A DNA stretch of 64,000 nucleotides from an uncultured Lachnospiraceae bacterium (GTDB lineage: Bacteria > Bacillota > Clostridia > Lachnospirales > Lachnospiraceae): the NCBI GenBank assembly GCA_947172645.1, contig CAMWBY010000011.1:1-64000 (forward strand). The letters run 5' to 3'. Position 1 is the first letter of the stretch; each line of letters opens with the position of its first letter. The position numbers and the translations under genes were made by a program. This document shows, in pieces, positions 8,500 to 17,000 of the stretch. The notes beneath the pieces were generated by a model that did no database searches, was not told the origin of the DNA, and worked only from the letters and a program-made list of their open reading frames with translations.

Positions 8500-8853
8500 T
8501 AATCAGACCTCCTTTTTGATTTTCTTTAATTTGTTATTGGCTATGAAATTGTCATTTTAAGTTAAAGTGGAATTGTGAATATGAAATAATGTTTACAAGT
8601 TACATTTAGATACTCCTGTGACGCTTTGTGAAGCTCATACAGAGGATTTAGAATTGGTTATGGTATATTTTGTGATTCACTGCTAAACCACATAAATAAG
8701 CCCTCTACCAATCATGTAAATACGATTAATAGAGGACTTATTTAAATGTCCTAGCAATATATTCACTTATCACGATGTACAGAATTTTCTCCTTTCCTTA
8801 CGATTTTTAATCGAACATATGTTAGATTACTTTTTTGATTACCTCGAAAATAC
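8500..8853. other. Gene-free border between the mobile block and the tRNA operon
   Basis: I see no gene here. It contains one long stem-loop (8694-8743): AAATAAG with CTTATTT, CCTCTA with TAGAGG, and AATC with GATT in one imperfect hairpin. It may be a terminator or an operator of the block. No copy of the tRNA 3' end was found at the other side, so no attachment site can be named. Confidence 0.6.
8694..8743. repeat. Long stem-loop at the block border
   Basis: Outer arms AAATAAG/CTTATTT and inner arms CCTCTA/TAGAGG and AATC/GATT form a nearly continuous stem of about 17 bp. No T-run follows on either strand, so a protein site or processing signal is as likely as a terminator. Confidence 0.5.
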
Positions 8854-8892
8854 AAAAAGCCCGGAACGCTTGATTTTACAAGGATTCTGGAC
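8854..8892 (-). terminator. Terminator of the tRNA-Val/tRNA-Met operon
   Basis: On the minus strand an imperfect stem (AGTCCAGAA/TTCCGGGCT, CTTG/CAAG) with a 6-nt loop is followed by TTTTTG. It begins 11 nt after the tRNA-Met 3' end. Confidence 0.75.
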
Positions 8893-8902
8893 TTCTTTTA
8901 AA

Positions 8903-8976
8903 TAGCGAGAGGGGGACTTGAACCCTCAACACTACGGGTATGAACCGTATGCTCTAGCCAGCTGAGCTATCTCGCC
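8903..8976 (-). tRNA. tRNA-Met (CAT), elongator type
   Basis: Cloverleaf fits: acceptor GGCGAGA with TCTCGCT (G1-U72 wobble as in bacterial elongator tRNA-Met), D-arm GCTC/GAGC, anticodon stem TACGG/CCGTA around TTCATAC, T-arm GAGGG TTCAAGT CCCCC with one A-C mismatch. Discriminator A; CCA is not encoded. Second gene of the two-tRNA operon. Confidence 0.95.
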
Positions 8977-9017
8977 ATATTTATTTATAAAGGATACCAA
9001 TCGGATATCCAATAAAC

Positions 9018-9090
9018 TGGGGCCTATAGGGCTCGAACCTATGACCCTCTGCTTGTAAGGCAGATGCTCTCCCAGCTGAGCTAAGACCCC
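9018..9090 (-). tRNA. tRNA-Val (TAC)
   Basis: Acceptor GGGGTCT with AGGCCCC, D-arm GCTC/GAGC, anticodon stem TCTGC/GCAGA around CTTACAA, T-arm ATAGG/CCTAT. Discriminator A; CCA is not encoded. It is 41 nt upstream of tRNA-Met. Confidence 0.95.
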
Positions 9091-9096
9091 ATTTCT

Positions 9097-9122
9097 GAGC
9101 GGGTCACTTCCGCAACCCGCTC
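9097..9122 (-). other. Leader hairpin of the tRNA operon
   Basis: GAGCGGGT pairs perfectly with ACCCGCTC around a 10-nt loop. It lies between the promoter and tRNA-Val and so starts at about the first transcribed base. It may guide 5' processing or protect the leader. Confidence 0.6.
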
Positions 9123-9126
9123 TGCT

Positions 9127-9156
9127 AGTATACAATCTTTTGCCATAACTTGTCAA
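9127..9156 (-). promoter_or_regulatory. Promoter of the tRNA operon
   Basis: TTGACA, 18-nt spacer, TATACT on the minus strand: near-perfect sigma-A boxes, about 35 nt upstream of tRNA-Val. Confidence 0.85.
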
Positions 9157-9210
9157 GTAGTTTTACAAATTTTTTTGATAATAAATTTTTTCGCTATTAG
9201 CGATATATTT

Positions 9211-9288
9211 GTGACAGTTCAGCCATGCCATTCATAAGTCACCCAAATATACATTTTGGACAATATATGACTGATTGACCGGTGACTT
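9211..9288. repeat. Dispersed intergenic repeat, copy 1
   Basis: About 80% identical over 78 bp to 40160-40238, with AGCCATGCCATTCATAA shared exactly. It holds the inverted repeat AAGTCACC (9236-9243)/GGTGACTT (9281-9288). Both copies lie downstream of minus-strand genes, so it may act in 3'-end formation. Confidence 0.75.
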
Positions 9289-9348
9289 ATTTCATTTTTA
9301 TCTCACCGTTTCCTCCTGATAATCTTCATCTCCCGGTCAATATCTTCC

Positions 9349-10173
9349 TCAATCCGCCATCAGGATTTCTTCCGCCATATCAAGCATTTCTTCACTATTT
9401 AAATCCAGGTCAAATCCAAGCAACTCATAGTACAGCCCGTCTTTCTCCCATCTTACATCCGTCAATTTCGTAATCTCTATCTCGTCGCTTCCATAAGAGA
9501 TAAAATAATTATCTTTCTGTTCATTCGCCTTGTCTTCCTCAGTCAATTCATAGGAGGCCGGAACAAACTTATAAGTATACTCGTCACACCTTACCAAAAC
9601 ATCCCCACATGTCCTGGTTGCGTCAGGCTGCTTGGAAATAACCAATTCTTCTACCCGTTGCTGGATATACAAATCGATATCCTTATCGTCTCTTGTATAT
9701 GAAATTTGCATGGTCGGCATATGATAGAGCTTATTGTCCTCTTCCCCATAGGCTTCCAGTTCGTTTATATTAATGTCTTCAAAAGAGTAGCCATTTGTGA
9801 ATTGTTCCACACTGTCTACCGCATACCCCAGTTTCTCTTCCGCTTTCTCCAAATCCGCATAATCCGTATATGTCGGAGTTGCACTGCCACTAATGTTAAT
9901 CCGTACACTCTTCCCTGCAACTACTGTAATTCCTGACACAAGCAGACACGCCGCTGCCACAATAATGCCTATTTTCTTCATACTCCTATGTCTCATATTC
10001 ATCCTCCATTCTTGCCCGTCCTGCGAATTTGTCCGCAAGTGCAAAGTTTTCGCCTGCTTTTTGCAGATTGACTCGTCAATCCTGCATTTCAATTGTTCCG
10101 AAGCAGAAATGTCGTCACATTCCTTTGTAAGCGCTGCCCTTATCTTGCTGTCGAAGTCCTGTTCCGCCCACAT
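9349..10173 (-). CDS. Membrane protein, probable anti-sigma partner of the ECF sigma factor
   Basis: 274 aa. The N-terminal part (DFDSKIRAALTKECDDIS, then LKCRIDESICKK) is cytoplasmic and resembles the sigma-binding head of Clostridia anti-sigma proteins. One membrane span follows (IGIIVAAACLLVSGITVVAG, about residues 68-87), then a 190-residue outer domain without Cys-rich motifs. It lies 43 nt downstream of the sigma gene. The ATG at 10173 has AAGGGAG 7 nt upstream; an ATG six codons earlier lacks a site. A segment coding NSQDGQEW (about residues 47-54) matches a dispersed repeat also found before ispG, and it creates an internal GGAGG-ATG pair that could give a shorter product. Confidence 0.65.
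   Translation of the reverse strand: MWAEQDFDSKIRAALTKECDDISASEQLKCRIDESICKKQAKTLHLRTNSQDGQEWRMNMRHRSMKKIGIIVAAACLLVSGITVVAGKSVRINISGSATPTYTDYADLEKAEEKLGYAVDSVEQFTNGYSFEDININELEAYGEEDNKLYHMPTMQISYTRDDKDIDLYIQQRVEELVISKQPDATRTCGDVLVRCDEYTYKFVPASYELTEEDKANEQKDNYFISYGSDEIEITKLTDVRWEKDGLYYELLGFDLDLNSEEMLDMAEEILMAD
10001..10030. repeat. Dispersed 30-bp repeat inside the anti-sigma gene
   Basis: 26 of 30 bases match 46265-46294 in front of ispG. On the minus strand the conserved parts are AAATTCGCAGG and GCAAGAATGG followed by a GGAT. In the anti-sigma gene it is in frame; before ispG it is the ribosome-site region. Confidence 0.75.
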
Positions 10174-10216
10174 ATCAATTCTCCCTTCCATACAGTCTCT
10201 TTACCATTGCCAGTGG

Positions 10217-10762
10217 TCAATTCACCAACATTTTCTCCATCCGCTTCCTGGCTGTATGCAACCTGGATTTTACCGTTCCCTCCATAATCCCGAGTGCCTG
10301 TGCAATCTCCTTCACCGAAAGCATATTATAATAATGCATGACTACAACCACCCTCAGTTTTACCGGAAGCGCTTTCACGGCCATGGCAATCATTTCCGCC
10401 TCTTCCTGTCGTATGATTTTATCCAGGGAAGAAATATCTATCCGGTTTTCCATCCGTATAACGGCCTCGTCGTCAGGAATCTCCCGTTTCCTCTTCCTTC
10501 CAGCCTTGTAAGCCGTCCGCACAAGAATCTGCATCATCCAAGGCTTAAATCCGCTGTCATTCTTTAGTTCCCGTATATGCAGCCAGACTTTCACAAAGGT
10601 TTCCTGCGTCACGTCCTCACTGTCCGACAGATTCCCGGTAATTAAATATGCCGTCCGGATTGCCATATCCTTGTATTTTTCATACAGTCCGTCAAAGGCC
10701 TCTTTGCTGCCCTCTTTCAACTGCACTACCAGATTTTCTTCCTTCAAAATATCTTCTCCCAT
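10217..10762 (-). CDS. RNA polymerase ECF-type sigma factor
   Basis: 181 aa from the ATG at 10762. Region 2 (FDGLYEKYKDMAIRTAYLI, then SEDVTQETFVKVW) and region 4 (KALPVKLRVVVVMHYY, then SVKEIAQALGIMEGTVKSRLH) are both clear, as in sigma-V/W type factors. It directs RNA polymerase to stress promoters and is usually held by the membrane protein encoded next. The upstream in-frame ATG at 10849 is unlikely because a promoter lies between the two. No good ribosome site precedes 10762, so the start is uncertain and translation may be nearly leaderless. Confidence 0.85.
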   Translation of the reverse strand: MGEDILKEENLVVQLKEGSKEAFDGLYEKYKDMAIRTAYLITGNLSDSEDVTQETFVKVWLHIRELKNDSGFKPWMMQILVRTAYKAGRKRKREIPDDEAVIRMENRIDISSLDKIIRQEEAEMIAMAVKALPVKLRVVVVMHYYNMLSVKEIAQALGIMEGTVKSRLHTARKRMEKMLVN

Positions 10763-10780
10763 GTCTTTTTCGGTGCACCT

Positions 10781-10814
10781 ATTATAAAGAGTCTTTTCAT
10801 TCCAAAAAGGTTCA
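10781..10814 (-). promoter_or_regulatory. Likely promoter of the ECF sigma operon
   Basis: On the minus strand TGAACC is followed after 16 nt by ACTC, which fits an ECF-type autoregulated promoter. TATAAT at 10781-10786 could also serve a sigma-A promoter. The start codon is 19 nt downstream. Confidence 0.5.
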
Positions 10815-10912
10815 CATTTTTGCAAAATTTTTCTGTATTTTCCAAACAATCTTTTCTAAAAAACTTTAACATATGAAAACCTCCCCTGTGTTCTATTCAT
10901 TAGGAAAAGTCA

Positions 10913-10971
10913 AATACCCCGCTGCAAGCAATGGGGCATCAAGCTTGAAGCGCCCCAAGGGGCGGGGTATT
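10913..10971. repeat. Structured palindromic intergenic element
   Basis: A 10-bp perfect stem AATACCCCGC/GCGGGGTATT closes an inner region with GGGGC/GCCCC and TCAAGCTTGA. Compound hairpins of this kind are common intergenic repeats in Lachnospiraceae (recalled, not searched). It lies between argS and the sigma gene. Confidence 0.7.
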
Positions 10972-10999
10972 CGACCCTCGCGGCATTCACCAAATACCT

Positions 11000-11270
11000 A
11001 AACCAACCTTCGGTTGGTTTTATGCACGGTACTTGGCTCATTGCTCGCGAAAATAAATATCCGAATCAAAAAAGAAGCAATCTTCCACGTTTCCGTAAAA
11101 AATTGCCTCTCCTTAATAATAATGTCAAGCGGCAGGATTACATCCCCTCCGCTCCGGTTCTTGCCAACCACGCGCCACCGGCGCATAGCACTGCCGTCGC
11201 CAAACGTCCAAACCAACCAATGGCCCGTTTTTAAGCACGGTGCTTGCCTCATTGCTCGCGGAAATAAAAA
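11000..11270. repeat. Two direct repeat copies with hairpin, downstream of argS
   Basis: 11000-11058 and 11212-11270 align at about 80%: both begin AAACCAACC and share CACGGT, CTCATTGCTCGCG and AAATAAA. Copy 1 holds a perfect stem with a TTCG loop (11001-11020). No gene is present between them. This looks like a partial duplication of an intergenic repeat. Confidence 0.65.
11001..11021. terminator. Tetraloop hairpin, possible argS terminator
   Basis: AACCAACC-TTCG-GGTTGGTT is perfect, followed by TT on the plus strand and by TTTAGG on the minus strand. The T-runs are short, so termination is only likely. Confidence 0.45.
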
Positions 11271-11272
11271 CC

Positions 11273-13054
11273 TTACATCCTATCAGGCGCCGAAAATCCA
11301 AGCAAATCAATACAAGTTTCAAGCACTTCCTTCGCCAACGCCAACAACGCAATCCAGCCTGACTTCTTCTGCCCGTCTTCCTCCGTCAGAATCTTCGTCT
11401 CATGGTAGAAATGGTTAAACGCATTGGCAAGGTCATAAATATATGCACAGATTCTATGGGGCGCGATTTCTTCATAGGCCGCTTCTATCGTAGCGTTGAA
11501 TTTCGCCACCTCCAACATCAGGCTCTTCTCAGAGCCGTTGACGGCTTCACGGATAAGCGCATCAGCCAGTATGCCGCCCTGCTCTGCATACTTATTTAAG
11601 ATAGATTTAATGCGCACAATGGTATAAAGAATATACGGCCCAGTGTCCCCCTCAAAGGAAGTGAACCTGTCCATATCGAATATATAGTCCTTAGAAGCCT
11701 GATTAGACAAATCGCCGTACTTAATCGCCGCAAGCCCTACAATCTTTGCCGTGTCCACAGCCTCCTCCATATCGATTTCATAGCCCTTCTGGCCTGCATT
11801 CTCCTGAATCTTGCGTATCATCTCCTCGTTAATCTCACGGATAAGATTCTCCAGGCGCATGACGCCGCCTTCCCTGGTTTTAAAAGGCTTCCCATCCTTG
11901 CCGTTCATCGTGCCGAATCCGATATGGACAAGTTCCGTATCTGCATCCACCAGTCCGGTTTTCCGCGCGCAGCGAAATACCTGTTCAAAATACAGCGACT
12001 GCCTCTTATCTGTCAGATAAATCATTTTGTCGGGATGATAATGCGCCATACGGTCCATGATAGTTGCCAGGTCAGTGGTATTGTATAGGGACGCCCCATC
12101 CGATTTTAAAATCATGCAGGGCGGCACCTCTTTCGTATCCGTCTCTTCCTTGACATCCACCACAAGAGCGCCGTCGCTCTCATAAGCATAGCCGCCCTTT
12201 TTCATATCCTCCACCATGCCGGGGATGATGTCATGTACGTCCGATTCGCCTTTCCAGAGGTCAAATTCCACATCCAGATTATCATAATTTTTCTTAAGGT
12301 CCGCCACCGACACATCCATGATATGTTTCCAGAGGGCACGGTAACCGCGCACGCCGCTCTGCAGCCTGTAGGTCGCCTCCATGGCATCGGCCTTGTATGC
12401 CTCGTCTTCCTTGGATTTAGCGCTGGCCGTGGGGTAGATTTCCTCCAGTTCCGAGATGGTAAACGGAGCTTCCAAAGGATAGTCCCCTTCATATGAACTG
12501 TCAAAATAGACCAAATCAGGCTGTCTCTTCTGAAGCTCCGTAATTATAAGCCCCATCTGAAGCCCCCAATCGCCCATATGGATATCTCCAATAGCGTCAT
12601 GCCCCGCATAGCGGCAGATACGCTTAATGCTCTCTCCGATGATAGCGGAACGCAGATGCCCTACATGAAGCGGTTTCGCCACATTTGGCCCGCCATAATC
12701 GATAATAATCTTCTTCGTCTTCTCCGGCGTTTCCAAACCGAGTTTCTTGCTTGTCTGCATCCGGCGCAGATAGTCCCTGACAAACGATTCTTTCAGCTTC
12801 ATATTCAGAAATCCCGGCGCCACAGCCGACACTTCCGACAAAACTTCGCTCCCTGCCAGCTTCTCCGACACTTCCTGTGCAATCGCAAGCGGCGCCTTAT
12901 GGTATTTCTTCGCCCCGGCCATGGCCCCGTTACACTGGTATTCACATAAATCAGGCCTGTTGGACAAGGTAACCCGTCCAAGCTGCGCGTCATATCCCGC
13001 CGCCTCAAACGCTCTCATCATTTCTTCCGAAATCAAATCCAATATCTTCTGCAT
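11273..13054 (-). CDS. argS: Arginyl-tRNA synthetase
   Basis: 593 aa, normal class I ArgRS length. The N-terminal add-1 domain spans about residues 1-110, then VAKPLHVGHLRSA holds the HIGH motif (about 130-133), followed by IGDIHMGDWGLQMG. The KMSKS position is the divergent GKPFKTREGG, usual for ArgRS of this group. The C-terminus is the DALR anticodon-binding domain (ANAFNHFYHETKIL). It charges tRNA-Arg in the cytosol. ATG start with TGAGG 5 nt upstream; that site overlaps the stop of the 29-aa ORF in front, so the two are probably coupled. Confidence 0.97.
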   Translation of the reverse strand: MQKILDLISEEMMRAFEAAGYDAQLGRVTLSNRPDLCEYQCNGAMAGAKKYHKAPLAIAQEVSEKLAGSEVLSEVSAVAPGFLNMKLKESFVRDYLRRMQTSKKLGLETPEKTKKIIIDYGGPNVAKPLHVGHLRSAIIGESIKRICRYAGHDAIGDIHMGDWGLQMGLIITELQKRQPDLVYFDSSYEGDYPLEAPFTISELEEIYPTASAKSKEDEAYKADAMEATYRLQSGVRGYRALWKHIMDVSVADLKKNYDNLDVEFDLWKGESDVHDIIPGMVEDMKKGGYAYESDGALVVDVKEETDTKEVPPCMILKSDGASLYNTTDLATIMDRMAHYHPDKMIYLTDKRQSLYFEQVFRCARKTGLVDADTELVHIGFGTMNGKDGKPFKTREGGVMRLENLIREINEEMIRKIQENAGQKGYEIDMEEAVDTAKIVGLAAIKYGDLSNQASKDYIFDMDRFTSFEGDTGPYILYTIVRIKSILNKYAEQGGILADALIREAVNGSEKSLMLEVAKFNATIEAAYEEIAPHRICAYIYDLANAFNHFYHETKILTEEDGQKKSGWIALLALAKEVLETCIDLLGFSAPDRM

Positions 13055-13061
13055 TTTTGCC

Positions 13062-13151
13062 TCACTTCCGCGCTGCTTCTGTCTTCGCTTCGTTGGGACA
13101 GCCCATGGAACAATCTTGTGCCTGACAGCGCACAGTCACAAATTCCATCAT
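13062..13151 (-). CDS. Tiny Cys-containing ORF in front of argS
   Basis: 29 aa with three Cys (C9, C14, C18) and a basic end (EAKTEAARK). Its TGA is 7 nt before the argS start and lies in the argS ribosome site, so ribosomes ending here could re-initiate on argS. A weak AGTGG lies about 8 nt before its ATG. It could be a leader peptide or a small metal-binding protein; chance is not excluded. I recognise no family. Confidence 0.35.
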   Translation of the reverse strand: MMEFVTVRCQAQDCSMGCPNEAKTEAARK

Positions 13152-13295
13152 TTAAATTACCACTTTAAACCTTTTCATAAAGGTGAAACAAAGGCGTCCC
13201 ATCTTCTTCCACAGCTTTTGCGATATGAATGCCCTGTTTCGCAGTAATCATTCCACTCTACATATTTGACGGTTCCCCGCATGATATCTGTTGGC

Positions 13296-13961
13296 TCAAT
13301 CTCTGCGGGAATACACGCATCCACAATAATCCTGCCTGTACAACCCATATTCCTTCGATAATTCAATGGAGCGTTTATACCCGTCCCGTTTCTTGAAATC
13401 CGAAGGGAGCCACGCCACGCCATACTCCGCCGCAAGTTTTTCACCGATTTCATTCAACTTGGCGGCATTTTTCAAAGGGCTTATGGAAAGCGTTGTCGTA
13501 AAATAGTCATAGTTTCCCGCCTTCGCCCGGCCGGCTGTCTCCCTAAGCCTGAGTGCATAACAGGCAAAGCAACGCTCGCCGCCCTCCGGGCACTGCTCCA
13601 ACCCTCTGGCAATTTCGTAGAAACGTTGCGGCTCGTAATCGCCCTCCAGAACCTCTATCCGGTATCCTGCGCTCTGTCTTTTTTCCGTTTTTTCATTATA
13701 CGCCGCAATCAGACGCTTCTGCTCCGCTACCCGCTTACGGTACTCGTCCTCCTCGGTAATATTGGGATTATAATAAAAAACCGTAATCCGGAAATACATC
13801 CGCAGATACGCTAACACATAGCTGCTGCAAGGCGCGCAGCAGCTATGGAGAAAAAGTCTCGGAACCGGTTCCTTGCCCGGACTGCCCTGCCCTTCTATCG
13901 AGCGGGCGCATAAATTGTCTATGATTTTGTCTAATTCTTTCTGGTAGTTCCTGCTGTTCAT
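13296..13961 (-). CDS. queH: Epoxyqueuosine reductase QueH
   Basis: 221 aa. It matches the QueH (DUF208) family: LHSCCAPCSSYVLAYL near residue 38 with the Cys pair, FYYNPNI, a middle FACYALRLRETA, STTLSISP-like TTTLSISPLKN, and the C-terminal QDYCGC. The Cys ligate an iron-sulfur and a further iron centre. The enzyme does the last step of queuosine synthesis, reducing epoxyqueuosine in tRNA, and replaces QueG in many anaerobes. The ribosome site is weak. It follows carB by 51 bp and is probably in the same transcript. A further short stretch (13152-13295) to the next gene holds nothing convincing. Confidence 0.92.
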   Translation of the reverse strand: MNSRNYQKELDKIIDNLCARSIEGQGSPGKEPVPRLFLHSCCAPCSSYVLAYLRMYFRITVFYYNPNITEEDEYRKRVAEQKRLIAAYNEKTEKRQSAGYRIEVLEGDYEPQRFYEIARGLEQCPEGGERCFACYALRLRETAGRAKAGNYDYFTTTLSISPLKNAAKLNEIGEKLAAEYGVAWLPSDFKKRDGYKRSIELSKEYGLYRQDYCGCVYSRRD

Positions 13962-14012
13962 AACCCGGTTACCTGCCTGATGCCATTCGGTTAAATTTCT
14001 ATCCCTTGCGTC

Positions 14013-17000
14013 CTACTTCCCGCGCCTGGCGATAGTCGCGATGTCGATTAGCGTCATCTCCCCCTGGGAAGCGGCGTTCTCCAGACTGGACACCAAAGCC
14101 GTAGCCGTATCCATCGCCGTGATACAGTTCACACCAGTCTCGATGGCCGTCCGGCGGATTAAGAAACCGTCCCTGCTCTTGTCCCGTCCCTGGGTCGGCG
14201 TATCGATTACCAAATCAATCTTATGGCCTAAAATCAAATCCATCACCGTGGGGGATTCCTGCTGTATTTTATTGACTTTCCTCGCCTTGACGCCTGCTTC
14301 ATTCAAAACAGCCGCCGTACTTCTGGTAGCGTAAATGATATAACCCAGCTTCTCAAAACGGCGGGCTACCTCGATGGCCTCGCCTTTATCCGCATCCTTG
14401 ACGGTGATAATCATCTGCTTATGCTTGGGCAGGTTGATGCCTGCGCCCAGGAACGCCTTGTAAAGCGCTTCGTTGAAAGTCTTTGCAATACCGAGACATT
14501 CCCCTGTAGACTTCATCTCCGGCCCTAAGCTAATCTCCGCGCCCCGGATTTTCTCAAAGGAAAATACCGGCATCTTGATGGCAAAATAGTCCGCCGCAGG
14601 CTGTAAGCCCGGCTCGTAACCTAAGTCGCGGATTTTCTTGCCGATAATGACTTCCGTTGCCAAATCAACGATAGGAATCCCCGTCACCTTACTAATATAA
14701 GGCACCGTCCGGGACGACCTTGGATTCACCTCAATCACATATACTTCATCACCCATGGCAATAAACTGTATATTGATAAGCCCGATAACATGGAGCGCCT
14801 TTGCAAGTCTCCTGGAATATTCCGCAATCGTCTCCTTGACCTTCTCGCTGACCGTGGGCGCCGGATAGACGGAAATACTGTCGCCGGAATGCACGCCCGT
14901 CCGCTCGATATGCTCCATGATGCCCGGAATCAGGATATCCGTGCCGTCGCATACCGCGTCCACCTCAAGCTCTTTGCCCTGCAAATATTTGTCCACCAGA
15001 ATCGGGTGGTCCTGCTCATAGCGGTTAATCACCGCCATAAATTCCTCGATTTCCTGGTCGGAAAGCGCAATCTGCATCCCTTGTCCGCCGAGCACATAGG
15101 AAGGACGCACAAGCACCGGATAACCCAATCTGTTGGCTACCGCCTTGGCTTCCTCTGCGGTATACACCGTACCGCCTGCCGCCCTGGGAATCTCCGTCTC
15201 TTCCAGGATTTTATCGAAAAGCTCCCTGTCTTCCGCTGCGTCCACATCCTCCGCTCTCGTGCCCAGAATCGGCACGCCCATCTTCATAAGGCTCTCTGTC
15301 AGCTTGATTGCCGTCTGCCCGCCGAACTGCACCACCGCGCCGTCAGGTTTCTCCACATTGACAATATTCTCCACATCCTCCGGGGTCAGCGGTTCGAAAT
15401 AAAGTTTGTCTGCAATATCAAAATCCGTACTTACCGTCTCCGGGTTGTTGTTGATGATAATCGTCTCATAGCCTTCTTTTGCAAATGCCCAGGTGGCATG
15501 GACAGAACAGTAATCGAACTCGATTCCCTGTCCGATACGAATTGGCCCTGAACCAAGGACTAACACCTTTTTCTTCGGATGGCTCTCCTCCACTTCCGTC
15601 TCGGAACCGAACACCGAATAGTAGTAGGGCGTACTCGCCGCAAACTCTGCCGCACATGTATCTACCATCTTAAACGCCGCCACGATGCCGTTATCGTAGC
15701 GCATCTTCTTGATTTCATCTTCCGTCTTTCCGGTTAATCTGGCAATCACCGTATCCGGAAATTCGATTTTCTTGGCCTCTTTCAACAATTCAACCGTCAG
15801 AGGGCCCTGCTCCAGCGCCGCCTCCATCTCCGTCAGGATAGCAATCTTATCAATAAACCAATGGTCAACCATGGTAATCTCATGGATGGTATCATAGTCC
15901 ACGCCCTTGCGGATTGCCTCGGCAATGATATAGATTCTCTGGTCGTCCACCACTTTCATCCGCTCTTTCAGCTCTTCCGCGGAAAGCTCCGAGAAGTCAT
16001 AGCTGCGCAGGCAGTCCACATGCTGTTCCAGGGAACGGATTGCCTTCATCAGCGCGCCCTCGAAGTTGTCGCCGATGCTCATCACCTCTCCGGTGGCTTT
16101 CATCTGCGTCGTAAGCGTGCGCTTTGCCGTAATAAATTTATCAAAAGGCAGTCTTGGAATCTTCACCACGCAGTAGTCAAGGGTAGGCTCGAAGCTGGCA
16201 TAGGTTTTCCCCGTGATAGCGTTTTTAATTTCATCCAGCGTATAGCCCAGCGCAATCTTCGCCGCCACCTTGGCTATAGGATACCCGGTAGCCTTGGAGG
16301 CCAATGCGGAAGAGCGGCTCACACGGGGATTTACCTCGATGACACAGTATTCAAAACTGGTCGGATGCAGCGCAAACTGCACATTGCAGCCCCCCGTGAT
16401 GCCAAGTTCATTGATGATATTGAGTGCCGAGCTTCTCAGCATCTGATACTCTTTGTCTCCAAGCGTCTGGGAAGGGGCCACCACGATACTGTCGCCCGTA
16501 TGTACCCCCACCGGGTCGATATTTTCCATATTACACACTGTGATACAGTTGCCCGCGCCGTCCCGCATCACTTCATACTCAATCTCTTTCCACCCGGCAA
16601 TGCAGCGTTCTACCAGAACCTGCCCCACCCTGGAAAGCCTGAGGCCGTTGGCAAGAATCTCTTCCAGCTGTACCTGGTTATGAGCTATGCCGCCGCCGGA
16701 ACCGCCCAGGGTATAAGCGGGACGCAGTACGACCGGATAGCCTATTTTACTGGCAAAAGCCACACCGTCCTCAATATTTTCCACCACAAGGGAAGGCGCG
16801 CAGGGCTCCCCGATTTTCTCCATTGTTTCCTTGAACTCCAGACGGTCTTCCGCCTTCTTAATCGTCTTGGCGGTAGTGCCAAGCAGCGTCACGCCGTGCG
16901 CCGCCAAAAAACCTGACTCATCCAGTTCCATCCCCAGGTTAAGCCCCGCCTGGCCGCCCATGTTGGGAAGCAGACTGTCCGGTTTCTCTTTTATGATAAT

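Noticed and set aside
8903-8976. tRNA-Met as an attachment site for the mobile block
   Set aside because: No second copy of the tRNA 3' end was seen between 1 and 8850; the far end is outside the window, so it cannot be tested here.
13175-13453. 92-aa minus-strand ORF over the queH end
   Set aside because: QueH reads to its normal C-terminus in the other frame; the rest of this ORF resembles no protein.
14790-16916. Long plus-strand ORFs opposite carB and purL
   Set aside because: Antisense frames of well-identified minus-strand genes with no start sites or domains.
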